Origin: Sipunculus nudus | Taxonomy: Eukaryota > Annelida > Sipuncula > Golfingiida > Sipunculidae | Reading direction: 5' to 3' | DNA length: 64,000 nt | Assembly (NCBI GenBank): GCA_026874595.1 | Contig: CM049306.1 | Location: 42,904,019-42,968,018, forward strand | Part shown: positions 28,801 to 40,204 of the stretch, in pieces | Position numbering within the stretch: position 1 is the first letter of the stretch | Layout of the letters: each line of letters begins with the position of its first letter | Notes under the pieces: generated by a model | Told to the model about the DNA's origin: nothing | Database searches by the model: none | The model's input: only the letters and a program-made list of their open reading frames with translations | Made by a program: the position numbers and the translations under genes

Positions 28801-29845
28801 AATATCTGCAGGCATTGCGAAAAAAAGTCTGTACATGTGTATCTGTCATGAATATTTCTATTTTTCATTAAATTTTCTAAGTTTAGGAGCTGTAAAACAG
28901 TCAAAAGTAGGTCAACCGGGACGAAACGTGAACTCGATCTGTAACTGGTCTATATCTGTCGACACACCAAAAATCAGGCCAATATCTGCAGGCACTGCGA
29001 AAAAAAGTCCGTACATGTGTATTTGTCATGAAATTTCATATTTTTCATGAAATTTTCTATGTTCAGGAGCCGTAAAACGGTCAAAAGTAGGTCAACCAGG
29101 ACGAAACGCGAACTCGATCTGTAACTGGTCTATATCTGCTCACACACCAAAAATCAGCCCAATATCTGCTAGGATTGCGAAAAAAAGTCCGACATGTGTA
29201 TCTGTCATGAATATTTCTATTTTTCATGAAATTTTCTAAGTTTAGGAGCCGTAAAACGGTCAAAAGTAGGTCAACCGGGACGAAACGCGAACTCGATCTG
29301 TAACTGGTCTATATCTGCCCACACACCAAAAATTAGGCCAATATCAGCAGGCATTGCGAAAAAAAGTCCGTACAACTGTTTGATTTCGGAATGACGGAAT
29401 GACGGAATGACGGACATGGGTAAAACTATATGCCCCGGCCACTTTGTGGCGGGGGCATAAAAAGGTGGCACCACCAGTCTGCAGAAACTGATGGAACATC
29501 TCATGATCAATATGTATGCCAAAAATCATGACCATCAGTGATGTAGTTAATGAGATATTGAAGTTTTTGTATGAAATTTTTTACTATTCTGGGGGGGGGG
29601 GGGGGACTTTGGGGATCCATAGCTCGAAGGATATGGGTAACAGAGACCTCTTTTCTGGTTTCCAAGGAGATTTTCATGGACCTCTCAGAATGTCAAGTTG
29701 AAAGTTTCTAGGTCAAGCGGTTACGATTTGTGCCAGGTAAACGGACGGACAGACGTACGGACGGACAGACCGACAGCTAGACAGACGGACGACGGACAAA
29801 GAGTGATCGCTATAGCTCAGATGACTTACAGTCAGCTGAGCTAAA
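25889..29845 (+). mobile_element. Tandem-repeat-carrying element, HINE/Helentron-like (family A), interrupted
   Basis: The 5' end carries GACCCATTGGTC (a decayed palindrome) followed by the subterminal motif GCTCAGCTGA (25911-25920). The 3' end carries the exact inverse, TCAGCTGAGC (29832-29841), in a hairpin (TAGCTCAG ... CTGAGCTA) and ends in CTAAAAA, after a GACGGACGGAC-type tract (about 29740-29800). Between them lie about 5.5 tandem monomers; CTGCAGAAACTGAT recurs at 26091, 26430, 26752, 27077, 27418 and 29479. Spacings are 322-341 bp. The last interval becomes 336 bp once the nested element at 27738-29462 is removed, which demonstrates the insertion. No coding sequence. Assignment to Helentron-associated elements is by architecture only. 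Confidence 0.65.
27738..29462 (+). mobile_element. Nested tandem-repeat element (family B)
   Basis: Begins ACTAGA, then a perfect stem GTGTCG-GAA-CGACAC (27745-27759), then subterminal ATGCCCCCGCC (27762-27772). The 3' end has a hairpin with loop ACTTTGT whose right arm, GGCGGGGGCAT (29448-29458), is the exact inverse of the 5' motif. The centre is about nine copies of a 180-bp monomer, marked by GGTCAAAAGTAGGTCAAC at about 27836, 28196, 28719, 28899, 29079 and intermediates. It ends with three GGAATGAC repeats. It sits inside a monomer of family A. Small frames on both strands are monomer translations, not genes. Confidence 0.75.
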
Positions 29846-29855
29846 AATCAGATTC

Positions 29856-30578
29856 TGTAACACTAGGCAGCGTGAAATGTCTAGGGGAATGAATAAAGAA
29901 GTCAGTGGTTTTTTGTTAACAAATAACTATAATTTATTCTTAAAACAACCCTAACAATACAATACACTAAATCAATACAATTATACAGTAAAACAGTGTT
30001 ATAGCAACAAGTCAATATAATCACACAGAAAGATAATGGTACAGTACCTCTTTACCATCACCGTCACCACGATAAGTCCTTTGAATGTAAACTCTCGGAG
30101 AATGACAGTCCAGTGGAAAGTTCTTGCAGCAACACAGAAAGTAAACTAAAGTCCAAATGTATAAAATCCAGGAGAAAGTTCTTGAAATTCTATTATTGCC
30201 GCATTCATCGGATAAGGTTCTAGAATCTGACACACGCCTCTACGTTCACTGGTATCTGCTCTGCTGTCTGCCCCCTGGTTCTAAAAACAGCCCCTTTATA
30301 TACCTTCACACCGTAAGCCGGGAATTTTCCACTTCTCGAATGGTCTATAAGGTCTTGCACAACACACATTTAAGGAATTCTCAAGAAAGAACAGCGCTGT
30401 GTATCTACACACACCAGGCTCATCACGTGACCCACAACCAGGTGTGAAAGCTCAAGGCTCACATGACAATGAGAATTCAACCAACACGGATTAAACATAG
30501 AATGTAATACGTGGCTAGACACGGGCACCACAACAGGAGCTACGCCAGTGCCACACAATAAAAAGAGCACCTGTAACA
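29856..30578 (-). mobile_element. Solo LTR (retrotransposon), 723 bp
   Basis: Read on the minus strand it starts TGTTACAGG and ends GTGTTACA, so it has TG...CA tips. It has a TATA box (TATATAAAGG, complement of about 30293-30302) and an AATAAA polyadenylation signal (29938-29933) near the end, in the order expected for U3-R-U5. No second LTR or internal gag-pol was seen. The flanking 5-mers (GATTC and ATATC on the plus strand) do not match perfectly, so no clean target duplication remains. It lies immediately beyond the 3' end of family A and in the same sense as the complexin transcript. Confidence 0.65.
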
Positions 30579-31670
30579 ATATCCACCAATATGAAAATAA
30601 ATCTCAAAAGATTAATATTATTGTATAATTGCTAAATGGAACAACACACGGTTGTTGTTAGCAACTTGTTACCTAATTTGGTTTGAGAAGTAAATGTGAA
30701 TGTTGTGATGAAGAAAGTCTGTATCTTGATTACGTCTGAATGTAAATTAGAAAATAAATCTATCTGTCAGACAGAAGCCAGTTCAGACATCTTGACTAAA
30801 TATCTTTCATGAAATTTAAATCTCAGTAACATCATGCAGACAGAAAGTCAACATGGACACTAATATTCAGTGAACGAAAAATGTTTTCCTGAAGCTATGG
30901 ATATCATTTAGAAGACAGCTGGTTTCCTGCAGGAATTAATTGGTAGTGAAGAAATTAATATACAATGACCATTTCACCATAAATCCCAGTCAGACACCCA
31001 GCTGTATATACAGCCTTTAGTTGCCTCTGCAGACTGAGCAACAATATAGGATACCATAGAAGTTCCAGCTTCACAGGTCTGATGCAATAAAGTAATCAAT
31101 ACTTTGGATGTAACACTGAAGAGTCAGCACCCTGTATCACTTGACCTGAGCATCTCAGATGACCACTGGAAAGCATACAAAGAGGGGTCTCTATGTGTGT
31201 AAACCAGATAAATTTTCACAAGTAGTCTTTTATTTACACTTCTTATACAGCAGTTATATACTGCAGTCATTCAAGATTTCCTTTACTTTAACCACTGCTT
31301 TTCTTTTCAAGTTTTGTGGAGTTTCAAACACTGGTTTTGGCACGGGGCTCAGAATAAGACAAACGATGGCAGAGTGTCACAGGTTTAAACTAGAGTTAGA
31401 GGCAAAATGCAATGCCACACTCTCCTTGGTCTGACTGCCATTCTTTTTCCTGTGCCCGCCCTGGTGGTGAAACCCTGAAAATCTTGCTGCACAAAGCAGT
31501 GGTTTAAAGGAAGAAGCTAAACAATGACTACAGTGTATAACTGCTGCATGAGGAGTGCTTTTTATTGTACAGTGCAAAGAGGCAGGAATAGGTGTCTGCA
31601 AATCAATCTATTATCTCCTGTATCTATTCTATTTAGGGCTGTTTTTGTATCAAGTTGTATTTTGTATATA
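30579..31670. other. Intronic sequence, nothing recognised
   Basis: No exon or element terminus was recognised. The open frame at 31159-31434 has no recognisable domain. Confidence 0.45.
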
Positions 31671-32388
31671 CAATACAAAATATCAATACAAAATTATGCT
31701 ATACCTCTGGAGAGCTATGCTCATGACATTTTGAACCCAATACAAAATATCAATACAAAATTATGCTATACCTCTGGAGAGCTATGCTCATGACATTTTG
31801 AACCCAATACAAAATATCAATACAAAATTATGCTATACCTCTTGAGAGCTATGCTCATGACATTTTGAACCCAATACAAAATATCAATACAAAATTATGC
31901 TATACCTCTGGAGAGCTATGCTCATGACATTTTGAACCCAATACAAAATATCTATACAAAATTATGCTATACCTCTGGAGAGCTATGCTCATGACATTTT
32001 GAACCCAATACAATATATCAATACAAAATTATGCTATACCTCTGGAGAGCTATGCTCATGACATTTTGAACCCAATACAAAATATCTATACAAAATTCTG
32101 CTATACCTCTTGAGAGCTATGCTCATGCCATTTTGAACCAAAAACAAAATATCAGTACAAAATTATGCTATACCTCTGGAGAGCTATGCTCATGACATTT
32201 TGAACCCAATACAATATATCAATACAAAATTATGCTATACCTCTGGAGAGCTATGCTCATGACATTTTGAACCCAATACAAAATATCTATACAAAATTCT
32301 GCTATACCTCTTGAGAGCTATGCTCATGCCATTTTGAACCCAAAACAAAATATCAATACAAAATTATGCTATACCTCTGGAGAGCTAT
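31671..32388. repeat. 67-bp minisatellite, ~10.7 copies, with higher-order trimer
   Basis: The unit contains TACAAAATTATGCTATACCT and GAGCTATGCTCATGACATTT. TATC phase points at 31681, 31748, 31815, 31882, 31949, 32016, 32083, 32150, 32217, 32284 and 32351 give an exact 67-bp period. Copies 6-8 and 9-11 share the same ordered set of variants (CAATATATC; then TCTATAC with TTCTGC, CTTGAGAG and CATGCC; then AAAACAAAAT). That defines a recent 201-bp trimer duplication. Confidence 0.92.
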
Positions 32389-32390
32389 GC

Positions 32391-33180
32391 CAATCATGAT
32401 TAAAGAAATATGAAGCATGCCATCTTTTAGGTCAATAATATGGAATATTATGCAACTCAATGCATGACTGTTAGCTCAGCCAAACATGCAGAAAAGAAAG
32501 TAGGCCATGACCTCTGCAGACTACTTTTTCATGTTTCAAAATTAAGTATGAATGAGCCAGAGAAATCGTAACATTAGCATGAGATATTACAGATTGAAGC
32601 TCCATGGGTACATGCAGATGATTAAGTGTCTATTGGTAACAAAGCAGGTAAGGTAACACTGTAGTCTGTAAATTATTATGATCATTGGATAAGAGTTATT
32701 TTTGCAGGCACCAGACAATATCACCAGCACTGATTGAATCGAAACATTTAATTCAGTTGAACATATGGAGTGCCTTGATGAAAAGTGAAACTTTATTCAG
32801 CCATGACCAGATCTGAATAACAATCAAGTGATATCCTATAAGCAGCTGTTTGTGAAAATACTAGACTATTCACAAATACAGTCAGAAAGTCAAGTTAGTA
32901 AATTTGCCCTTTAATCTGGATCATTTAGATAATGTGACCGAGATCTGAGCTAGAAAATTTTCTATAAATGATGGGAATTGTTACTTTTCCATATAATCAA
33001 TCACTGTTGTGGGCACTTTGATTGATGATGAGTTATTATATGGTTCAGACAAATGTTCCATGATCTGTGAATCTGCTCTGAAAACATGCACAGAATATAG
33101 TATAGAAGTAAGAACCCTGAATAACTATGAACATAATTAAAATCTGCTTGAATTAATCACAAAAGTATGTGTAAAGGTAT
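32391..33180. other. Intronic sequence, nothing recognised
   Basis: AT-rich and unique-looking. No feature could be supported. Confidence 0.45.
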
Positions 33181-33189
33181 TAGGAAATT

Positions 33190-33735
33190 TAGGTTAAGTG
33201 CCAAAGGGCGGAGGGGAAAAAAGAATGGAACAGTCTGCAAATGTTCATTATACCCCTGTGGTGTATCTGGTGACATATGACCTCTTTAAAAAATGCATGA
33301 ATATTGATGAATAGGTAATTCAGGTTAGAAACTCTATAAGTAAATATGTATAGTGAGTTTCATGAAAATCCACAGGGTTTTTGGTAATCACCAAGGTGCC
33401 TCCAAAGTGCAGTATATTAATGGATTTTGCCTGAAATTTAACTTAGGTGAGATATTTTGATTAAATTTTCTGATGAGTTTTATCGAAATCCTTCATAAGT
33501 TACCTGAGCAATACCACTAAGTAGCCTAGTGACCCATGACCTCATTAAATATGTGTGGATGTTGCCAATAATCCTACTCGCCTGAGATAATCTATTGGTT
33601 AGTAGTTATGGTGAGTTTCATGAAAATATATCAAAGTCCTGGTGAGTTATCGCGGCGACACTTAAAGTTAACAGACGGACAGATGGACGGTGGGTACACC
33701 ACTAACTTCTGTCATATGATGGGCACATAAAAACA
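33190..33735 (+). repeat. Degenerate tandem-repeat element fragment ending in AGACGGACAG tail
   Basis: The phrase GTGAGTTTCATGAAAAT(C/A) recurs at about 33354 and 33611, with a decayed middle copy near 33474. Each copy is preceded by GTGAC(N)CATGACCTC-like words. The block ends with an AACAGACGGACAGATGGACG tail and GGGCACATAAAA, matching the style of 3' ends of the other tandem-repeat elements here. A left terminus could not be defined. Confidence 0.45.
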
Positions 33736-33740
33736 TGTAC

Positions 33741-33965
33741 TTAAATATTGTGACCTAAAAGACAACTGACTTTGGTAATCAACCAATTGGAAATGAAAAG
33801 AACCATCAGCTTTCAATAAAACTTGGTAAACACCTAACTAGTGGTTTCCATTTTGTTTAAATGGATTCCCAGCTGATCAATACAATATATTTTACTAAAT
33901 GTCTCAAGCATCTATTGGAAAATTAACACCATTTATTTATTTCTTAACTTAACACAAAGAAAGAT

Positions 33966-34041
<76 letters not shown>

Positions 34042-35279
34042 GTATATTCAGTAAAGCATCATTGTGTTAACTCATATAATGCAAATGTCAGGCTGGTGTT
34101 GAAGTTGTAAGTTACCAAGTTCTTGCAAGTTTAATTAATTCATTTACAAGTTAAACCTTTTCATATTCAAATGTAGCAGCTTTCAGCTTTCTTGTCCATC
34201 AATGAACTGCAAAAACGTGAAGTAATATTTATGTGTTAAATCACACCATTATCAAATCAAAATCTCATTCAGCCTGGCCTAGCCAAAACAGACATCTCAC
34301 AGTGCATTGCATGCCCTGGCCTTATTGCATACATAACCACTCCAGACCAAAATATTTGCCAAGTAATCAGGTTCTCAAGACCGCCTTATTATTTTAGCTC
34401 TATTTACCACAGTGGTAAACTCAGGGCAGGAGCAAAGACAGGCAGGGTCTGCAAGTGACATAAACACACTGGTCGGGTTCACAGATATAAAAGGACCGCC
34501 ATTGCGCCATTCTTCAAATCGTTCAATATCCTGACCCCCCAGCAACCATGCAATCAGCTCCAGCTGGTCAATATGACTCCAGCGCAGCTGAGCTGGCAAT
34601 AACACACTGGGGCTAGCATTCAATTTAAAATACACTTTTACTGTATACAAAGATGGCAATTTGTTCCTCCCTAATGAAAAATAACCTTTTCTGTTCCTGA
34701 GAATGATGATCGTGAAGATATGACTTGATGTGTTGATAAACATGCTTAGCTCTATGTTTTTTGCTCTCCTTACTTTATGTTAAATGTAATTGTATGAACT
34801 CGGAAGTATTTGTGAACCCAACACTTGTCAGAGACAATATGGCAACATAAAACCCTCAAGAAATACGATTGTGAACATAACTTCTTAACGCCACCATTAT
34901 TTCAAATCTGGGATTCTTTTTCAAGCAATATGTCTGTATGATTTTCATCCATATGGACAAAAACAAGGTCAAGGTCATGACCCATTTGATAGATCACCCT
35001 CCAGTCCCTGGATACAACAACAGCAACAAACCTCAAAAGGATATATTTACCCCTAACAATAAGAATGGTATAATTAATTTTTAGCATTCTGGATTTAACA
35101 CTACCTGCTGATAATAAGGGGCTTGGGATAAACCAGACATCACAACTTGTGGTTATGATATTAGGGCACATTTCTGTGGGTTTATAGGAGACTTTGGTAG
35201 GATTTAAACTATATCTAGGACAGCTGATTCATTTGGTTGATTCCATTATGCACAGTTATTACAATTATTGAACAGAGGT
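33741..35279. other. Intronic sequence with long (AT)n
   Basis: Apart from the (AT)n tract at 33969-34039 nothing could be identified. A reverse frame at 34375-34743 (122 codons) lacks any recognised domain and I do not call it. Confidence 0.45.
33969..34039. repeat. (AT)~35 microsatellite
   Basis: Uninterrupted alternating AT of about 71 bp. Cruciform- and slippage-prone, likely polymorphic. Confidence 0.97.
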
Positions 35280-35600
35280 CAATAAGCTTTTTATGGGTCG
35301 ACTGGTAGTCCATACTCCAGCGGATAATTGTTCAAATTATCCGCTTGAAGTAGTCCGGTTACCTATGATGTATCCTGTTGCTACTGTCAGCCGTCTGGGC
35401 CAATCACGCTCTGGTACTACTTTTCTTCCGCGGTCGCAGTACCGCCGTTATGCATAACAATAAATAGGGGGAGGCCGGGTGGGACGGCAACATTTTTTCC
35501 ACAACTGCTGATTGACAACAATTTTACGTTTGGATATTCCCACCTCCATCCCCTGCTATCCTCCAGAGCTGTGGTAATTGGTTACAGTTGGTTAACGGTT
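35280..35600. other. GC-richer module with strong hairpin, unidentified
   Basis: Contains a perfect 11-bp stem with a 5-nt loop (AGCGGATAATT / AATTATCCGCT, 35319-35345). It is followed by GC-rich sequence with CCGCGG, a TTATGCATAA palindrome and AATAAATAGGGGG near 35455-35470. It could be a relic terminus of one of the hairpin-bearing repeat families (GCGGATA also forms their 3' hairpins) or an old promoter-like island. Not resolved. Confidence 0.35.
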
Positions 35601-36329
35601 TTTCTGGTACAGAAGGTGATACAGTGCATGTCAGGTATAAGGTCTTCTATTCTGGTACTTGCTGTCTAGCGGGCTGTATATGTCGAGTGACGCATGGCGA
35701 AGTGCTAACATTTAAACTGCCACAAGAAATGATAGGCACATATGTATGGACTTTTAACAACAATGCCAAAAATAAGAGGACAATTTTGAGGCGCATTTTA
35801 TTCACAATGGTAAAACAGTCTTGCATACATTTCTATGGACTCGTATGAGCCTCATATAGAGGACATTGCTATGACATGATGGTTCAAAATGTAATGGCTT
35901 ACTATATATTTGTTGATGTTGTTTGATGGGGCCGTTTTGGTTTCCCCATCTTTGCATTCTTCTTTTGGTATCAGAATAAAAGGTCTTTGGGGACAGCCAA
36001 GAGGCGGTCCAAAATTTTTCCCACAAGACGGGAGTGTTGTTTTACTGAGTGAATGCGAATGCAAACTGAGCTAGAGCCTTTATTGCCCTGCCTATCTCCC
36101 TCAGCCACATGCTAAAACTAAAAAGGCAGACCCATAAACCTGCCTGTTCGTGTCTCCAGACATCAGACTATATGTTATCTGTAATGCTTCACCTGATGTC
36201 CGTAAATGTCTTCCCATTAATAAGACAACACAAGACCCGAGGCTTTATGATGTCACAAAGATCACAAGCAAAGAATAGCCCAAAGGCAATGAAGCATATA
36301 GCTGCAAAAATATGCCCCCAGCAGCAATT
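35601..36329. other. Intronic sequence, nothing recognised
   Basis: An 86-codon frame at 35588-35848 is the longest, but it shows no recognisable family and no splice context. Otherwise unremarkable. Confidence 0.4.
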
Positions 36330-37410
36330 AAATCACAGACAGTCATATGGAAAGTACACTGACTTTTAAAGAAATCAGTATATTTATTAAATTAAATAAC
36401 ATTTGACAGTCTTTTTGTTTTATTGAAACATTTGACAGTATTTTTGTTTTATTGAAAATTACATATATTTTTAATAGATTCTTCTATTTCTTATGGAACA
36501 AAGAAGAAATTTATTGTTTTATGGAATTTATGGTAAACTGACTTTTTACTGTCTTTTTTTTCTTAAGTACAGTTATTTTAAATTTCAAATAAATGTAATT
36601 CTAATCCTCTTTCCACTTACATTAAGGACAAAATCTTGCTCATCTTTTATTGTATCAGAGAGAATTTATTTTAAATTCCTGGAAATATTTAAAACTGAAA
36701 AAAAAATTTACAATATGTTTGACCTCTAAGAATCTAGCCACATGAGGAAGTTCTAGATGGCAATTTTTAGGTTTGCCAATATCATACGAATGTTTGGCCC
36801 TAAATTCAGCTGAAGTTTGTATACCCGTTGTGCAAATATCATGCGATGTTTACAAGAAGTACACTGAATTGGTATCTTTTGTCTTATTGAAGGTGCCCTG
36901 AGATTTAACAAGATCTATTGTTTGCAGGAAAGACACTGGCTCTGAACTGAATCTGCAGTTGTACAAAATGTATGCTATAAACAGAATCTAAACTTTCTCT
37001 GGGAATCACATAAGTTTCAACCAAATCTCTTATTACTAAATGAAAAGCAGACAAGCAGTTTAATGGTATCTTTCTTTATGGAATGAAGGTAAACTGAGTT
37101 TTAGCATAAGATGTATCATGTATAGCATGCTTAGTCTTAAGGAAATTTGTTATTTTAAGGGAAGTACCCTGTGTTTTATCTAAATCTATTGATTTATGGA
37201 AATAAACCAACTTTTACTTGAATACACTTTTTTATGGAATGTACAATGACTTATAATAGAATCTATATTTTCTATGATAAGTAAACTGACTTTTAGCTGA
37301 AACTGTTGCTAAAGGGAATGTACAATTACCATTAATCAAATCTGTTTTGTATGAAAAATCATGTTTTAAATAAATCTAATGTTTGAAGGAAACTTTCTTT
37401 TTATTGTTTA
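36330..37410. repeat. Highly degenerate ~40-bp periodic region
   Basis: A recurring vocabulary, (A)TCTATTG..TTATGGAA..GTAAACTGACTTTTA, is found around 36345, 36510, 36860, 37060 and then densely from 37181 to 37400 at about 36-45 bp spacing. It is too decayed to define a monomer exactly. No element ends. Confidence 0.45.
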
Positions 37411-38206
37411 TATTGTTTTGTGTACAGATCAGTAATAAATGACTTTGATTAAATGAATTCTTTTTTGATGCACAGATAGGAAGCAGAAAGAAGAGATATA
37501 CATGATAAGTTACTACTCTCTAGGGAAAAGTAATTATACTGCTCTTAAGGCCATTGGTGAGCCTATATACATGCAAGATCATATAATGGTAAAGTAATAT
37601 AATAATAATATAATTACTTGACACAGACTTTGATTCCTATCTTAATAAAAGAAAAGACAGCCATTAAATGAAGGTCACATGACACACTTTGTTCACTCAT
37701 GACAGATAATAAACCTCAAGGTGATGCAGAAAAGCCTGGTGACTAGAAACAAATTACACTGTTAACAGATCAGATCATTTATAAAATTAACACAGAGTTT
37801 AAGTTTTACCAATAATTACATATCAAATCTATGAAGAGGATGCTCTTAGTAGATGAAGGTAAGGTGTCCAGATTAAAGTACTGTACTTGCCTTTTTGTTC
37901 GAGAGGGTTTGAATTGCAATGTTCACGAAGGGAAATTTTTCGTGAAAATAAAACTTTTGTGAGTAAGATTAACATATACACAGGTGTACAGTAATTTTTT
38001 TCTAAGCTTCAATGGTATCTTACAAATATTGTGTCGGTATCATCAATATTAACATACCTTTTATGTTTCCCAAGATTCCAAGATTGATTATATGAAAAAT
38101 ACCCATAACTTTGTATATCTGCCTCTATTGCATGAAGTATTTCCTCTGTCCGATGTTGGCTTAGCTCCAAATCCATTTTTTAAGATCATGCAAAAATATT
38201 AAGTAA
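37411..38206. other. Intronic sequence, nothing recognised
   Basis: AT-rich; no feature could be supported. Confidence 0.45.
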
Positions 38207-40063
38207 ACTAGATATTTCTTGGCACTGCAAGTGCCAGAGTATCCCCAGACATAGTATGCCCCCCCCCCCCCCTTTAAGAATAGGCCCTAATTTTTAGCAG
38301 CATATACTGACACTTGGCGAGCAATTATTTTTTCTTCCATCTATCAATCCACAATCTTTTTGAAGATGTTGGTCCTGTGACCTTGACCTTTTGGCACATC
38401 ACAAGGCTATCCAAGAAATTGACAGGCGTCTTCCTCTATTGGCAGGGGAACTGTGTGTGCAATGTCTGAGATGAAATGTTTGGCTGAAAATGCATCCACA
38501 AACTTTTTAAAGATGTGTCCTGTGACCTTGACCTTTGACCTCATGACCCCAAAATCAATTCAAGTCTTGCTTTTCCAATGGGACATATTTAAGTCAAGTT
38601 TGAAATCTATACATCAATAAAAGCAGGAATTATCATCCAGAAACTAATTTTTGGACAGATGGCTCCTGTGACCTTCACCTTTGACCTTGTGACCTCAAAA
38701 TTGATAGGGGTCTTCCTCTCATTGCAGGTGAACTATATGTGCAAGATGAAAGATCTGAGATGAAATGTTTGGCTGAAAATGCATCCACAATCTTTTTAAA
38801 GATGTGTCCTGTGACCTTGACCTTTGACCTCATGACCCAAAAATCAATTCGGGTCTTGCTTTTCCAATAGGTCATAAACAAGTCAAGTTTGAAATCCATA
38901 AATCAATATAAGAAGGAATTATCATCCAGAAACTAATTTTTGGACAGATGGCTCCTGTGACCTTCACCTTTGACCTTGTGACCTCAAAATTGATAGGGGT
39001 CTTCCTCTATTGGCAGATGAACTATATGTGCAAGATGAAAGGTCTGAGATGAATTGTTGGGCTGAAAATGCATCCACAATCTTTTTAAAGATGTGTCCTG
39101 TGACCTTGACCTCATGACCCCAAAATCAATTCGGGTCTTGCTTTTCCAATGGGTCATATACAAGTCAAGTTTGAAATCCATACATCAATAAAAGCAGGAA
39201 TTATCATCCAGAAACTAATATTTTGACAGATAGCGCCTGTGGCCTTGACCTTTGACCTTGTGACCCTTAAATTGATATGGATCATCCACTATTGGCAAGT
39301 GAGCTATATATTCAAGATGGAAGACCTGGGATGAAAGTTTGGCTTAAAATGCATACACGGTATCTTTTAAGATGCGAGTCCAGTGACCTTGACCTTTGAC
39401 CTCATGACCCTAGAACCTATAGGGTTCTTACTTTAGTGGTGGGCCATACACAAGTCACATTTGAAATCCATATGGCTATCAACACTGGAGATATCATAAG
39501 AGGTGTGTGATTTTCACCAAATATGGACACATTAAAGGTCAAGGCCACTCTCATGGTAAAGGTCATGACCCAAATGTAAATAGACCTCATCCCATAACCC
39601 ATCTCTCTACATGTGCATAATATGAAAGAAATCTGTCCATTAGTTTTTTACTTATAATGCTTACAGTACTGTCAAGTGGCAATTATGGGGGTATTAAAAG
39701 GAGTAAAAACAAGAAAAGGATAACAGGTGGTGCCACCAGTTTCCGGTATATCACAAGGCTATCCAAGATCTTCGGTCACCTTGATTTTATGACCAGTACA
39801 TGTAAGCTTACTTGAGATATTAAAGAAATTGTGTTATTTTCAGCAAAAATTGACTTATTCAAGGTCAAGGTCACTCTCCTAGCATAGGTCATGACCCCAT
39901 TTTAAATAGGCTTTGTCCCCTTACCTATATCTATACAAATGTAAAGTTTGAAAAAGATCAGTGATTTTTTTAGTTATCCCGCTCACAAGGTTTTTCTGCC
40001 GCGGCGGCGGCCGCGGGACCGTCGTGAAACCATAGTATCCCCACTTTGTCTGGGGATACAATG
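38207..40063 (+). mobile_element. Tandem-repeat element (family F) with GACCTTTGACC-rich array
   Basis: Begins ACTAGA, then a perfect stem TGGCACT-GCA-AGTGCCA (38220-38236), then subterminal GTATCCCCAGA (38239-38249). The 3' end has a hairpin GTATCCCCA / TGGGGATAC (40035-40059) with ACTTTGT in the loop, and contains TCTGGGGATAC, the exact inverse of the 5' motif. The centre is an array of about 286-bp dimers made of two ~143-bp subunits: CTTGACCTTTGACCTCATGA at about 38527, 38815 and 39388 (shorter at 39100), alternating with CTTCACCTTTGACCTTGTGA at about 38672 and 38957. A 14-C run lies at 38259-38272. No coding sequence. Confidence 0.75.
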
Positions 40064-40204
40064 ATATAATAATTGTTATGTACATTGTGTAGATTATATT
40101 ACTGTATGGAACATCGCGGAAATGAAACCCCTCGCGGAACTTGAAAGAACATAAAATCGCGAGTATTTCACCTCAGGAACATGAAGCCAACACCAACCAA
40201 AGTA

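Noticed and set aside
27745-29522. Several 60-98 codon frames on both strands
   Set aside because: They are translations of the 180-bp and 330-bp tandem units in elements B and A.
29846-30583. Perfect target-site duplication for the solo LTR
   Set aside because: The adjacent 5-mers, GATTC and ATATC, differ at two positions, so I do not claim one.
31671-32388. CRISPR-like regular repeat pattern
   Set aside because: The whole 67-bp unit is repeated with no unique spacers; it is an intronic minisatellite in a eukaryote.
34375-34743. 122-codon minus-strand frame
   Set aside because: Longest of its strand here but no recognisable family and no convincing splice context. Insufficient support for a gene.
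35588-35848. 86-codon frame next to a GC-rich island as a possible gene
   Set aside because: Recognisable neither as a domain nor as an exon; no polyadenylation or splice context could be assigned.
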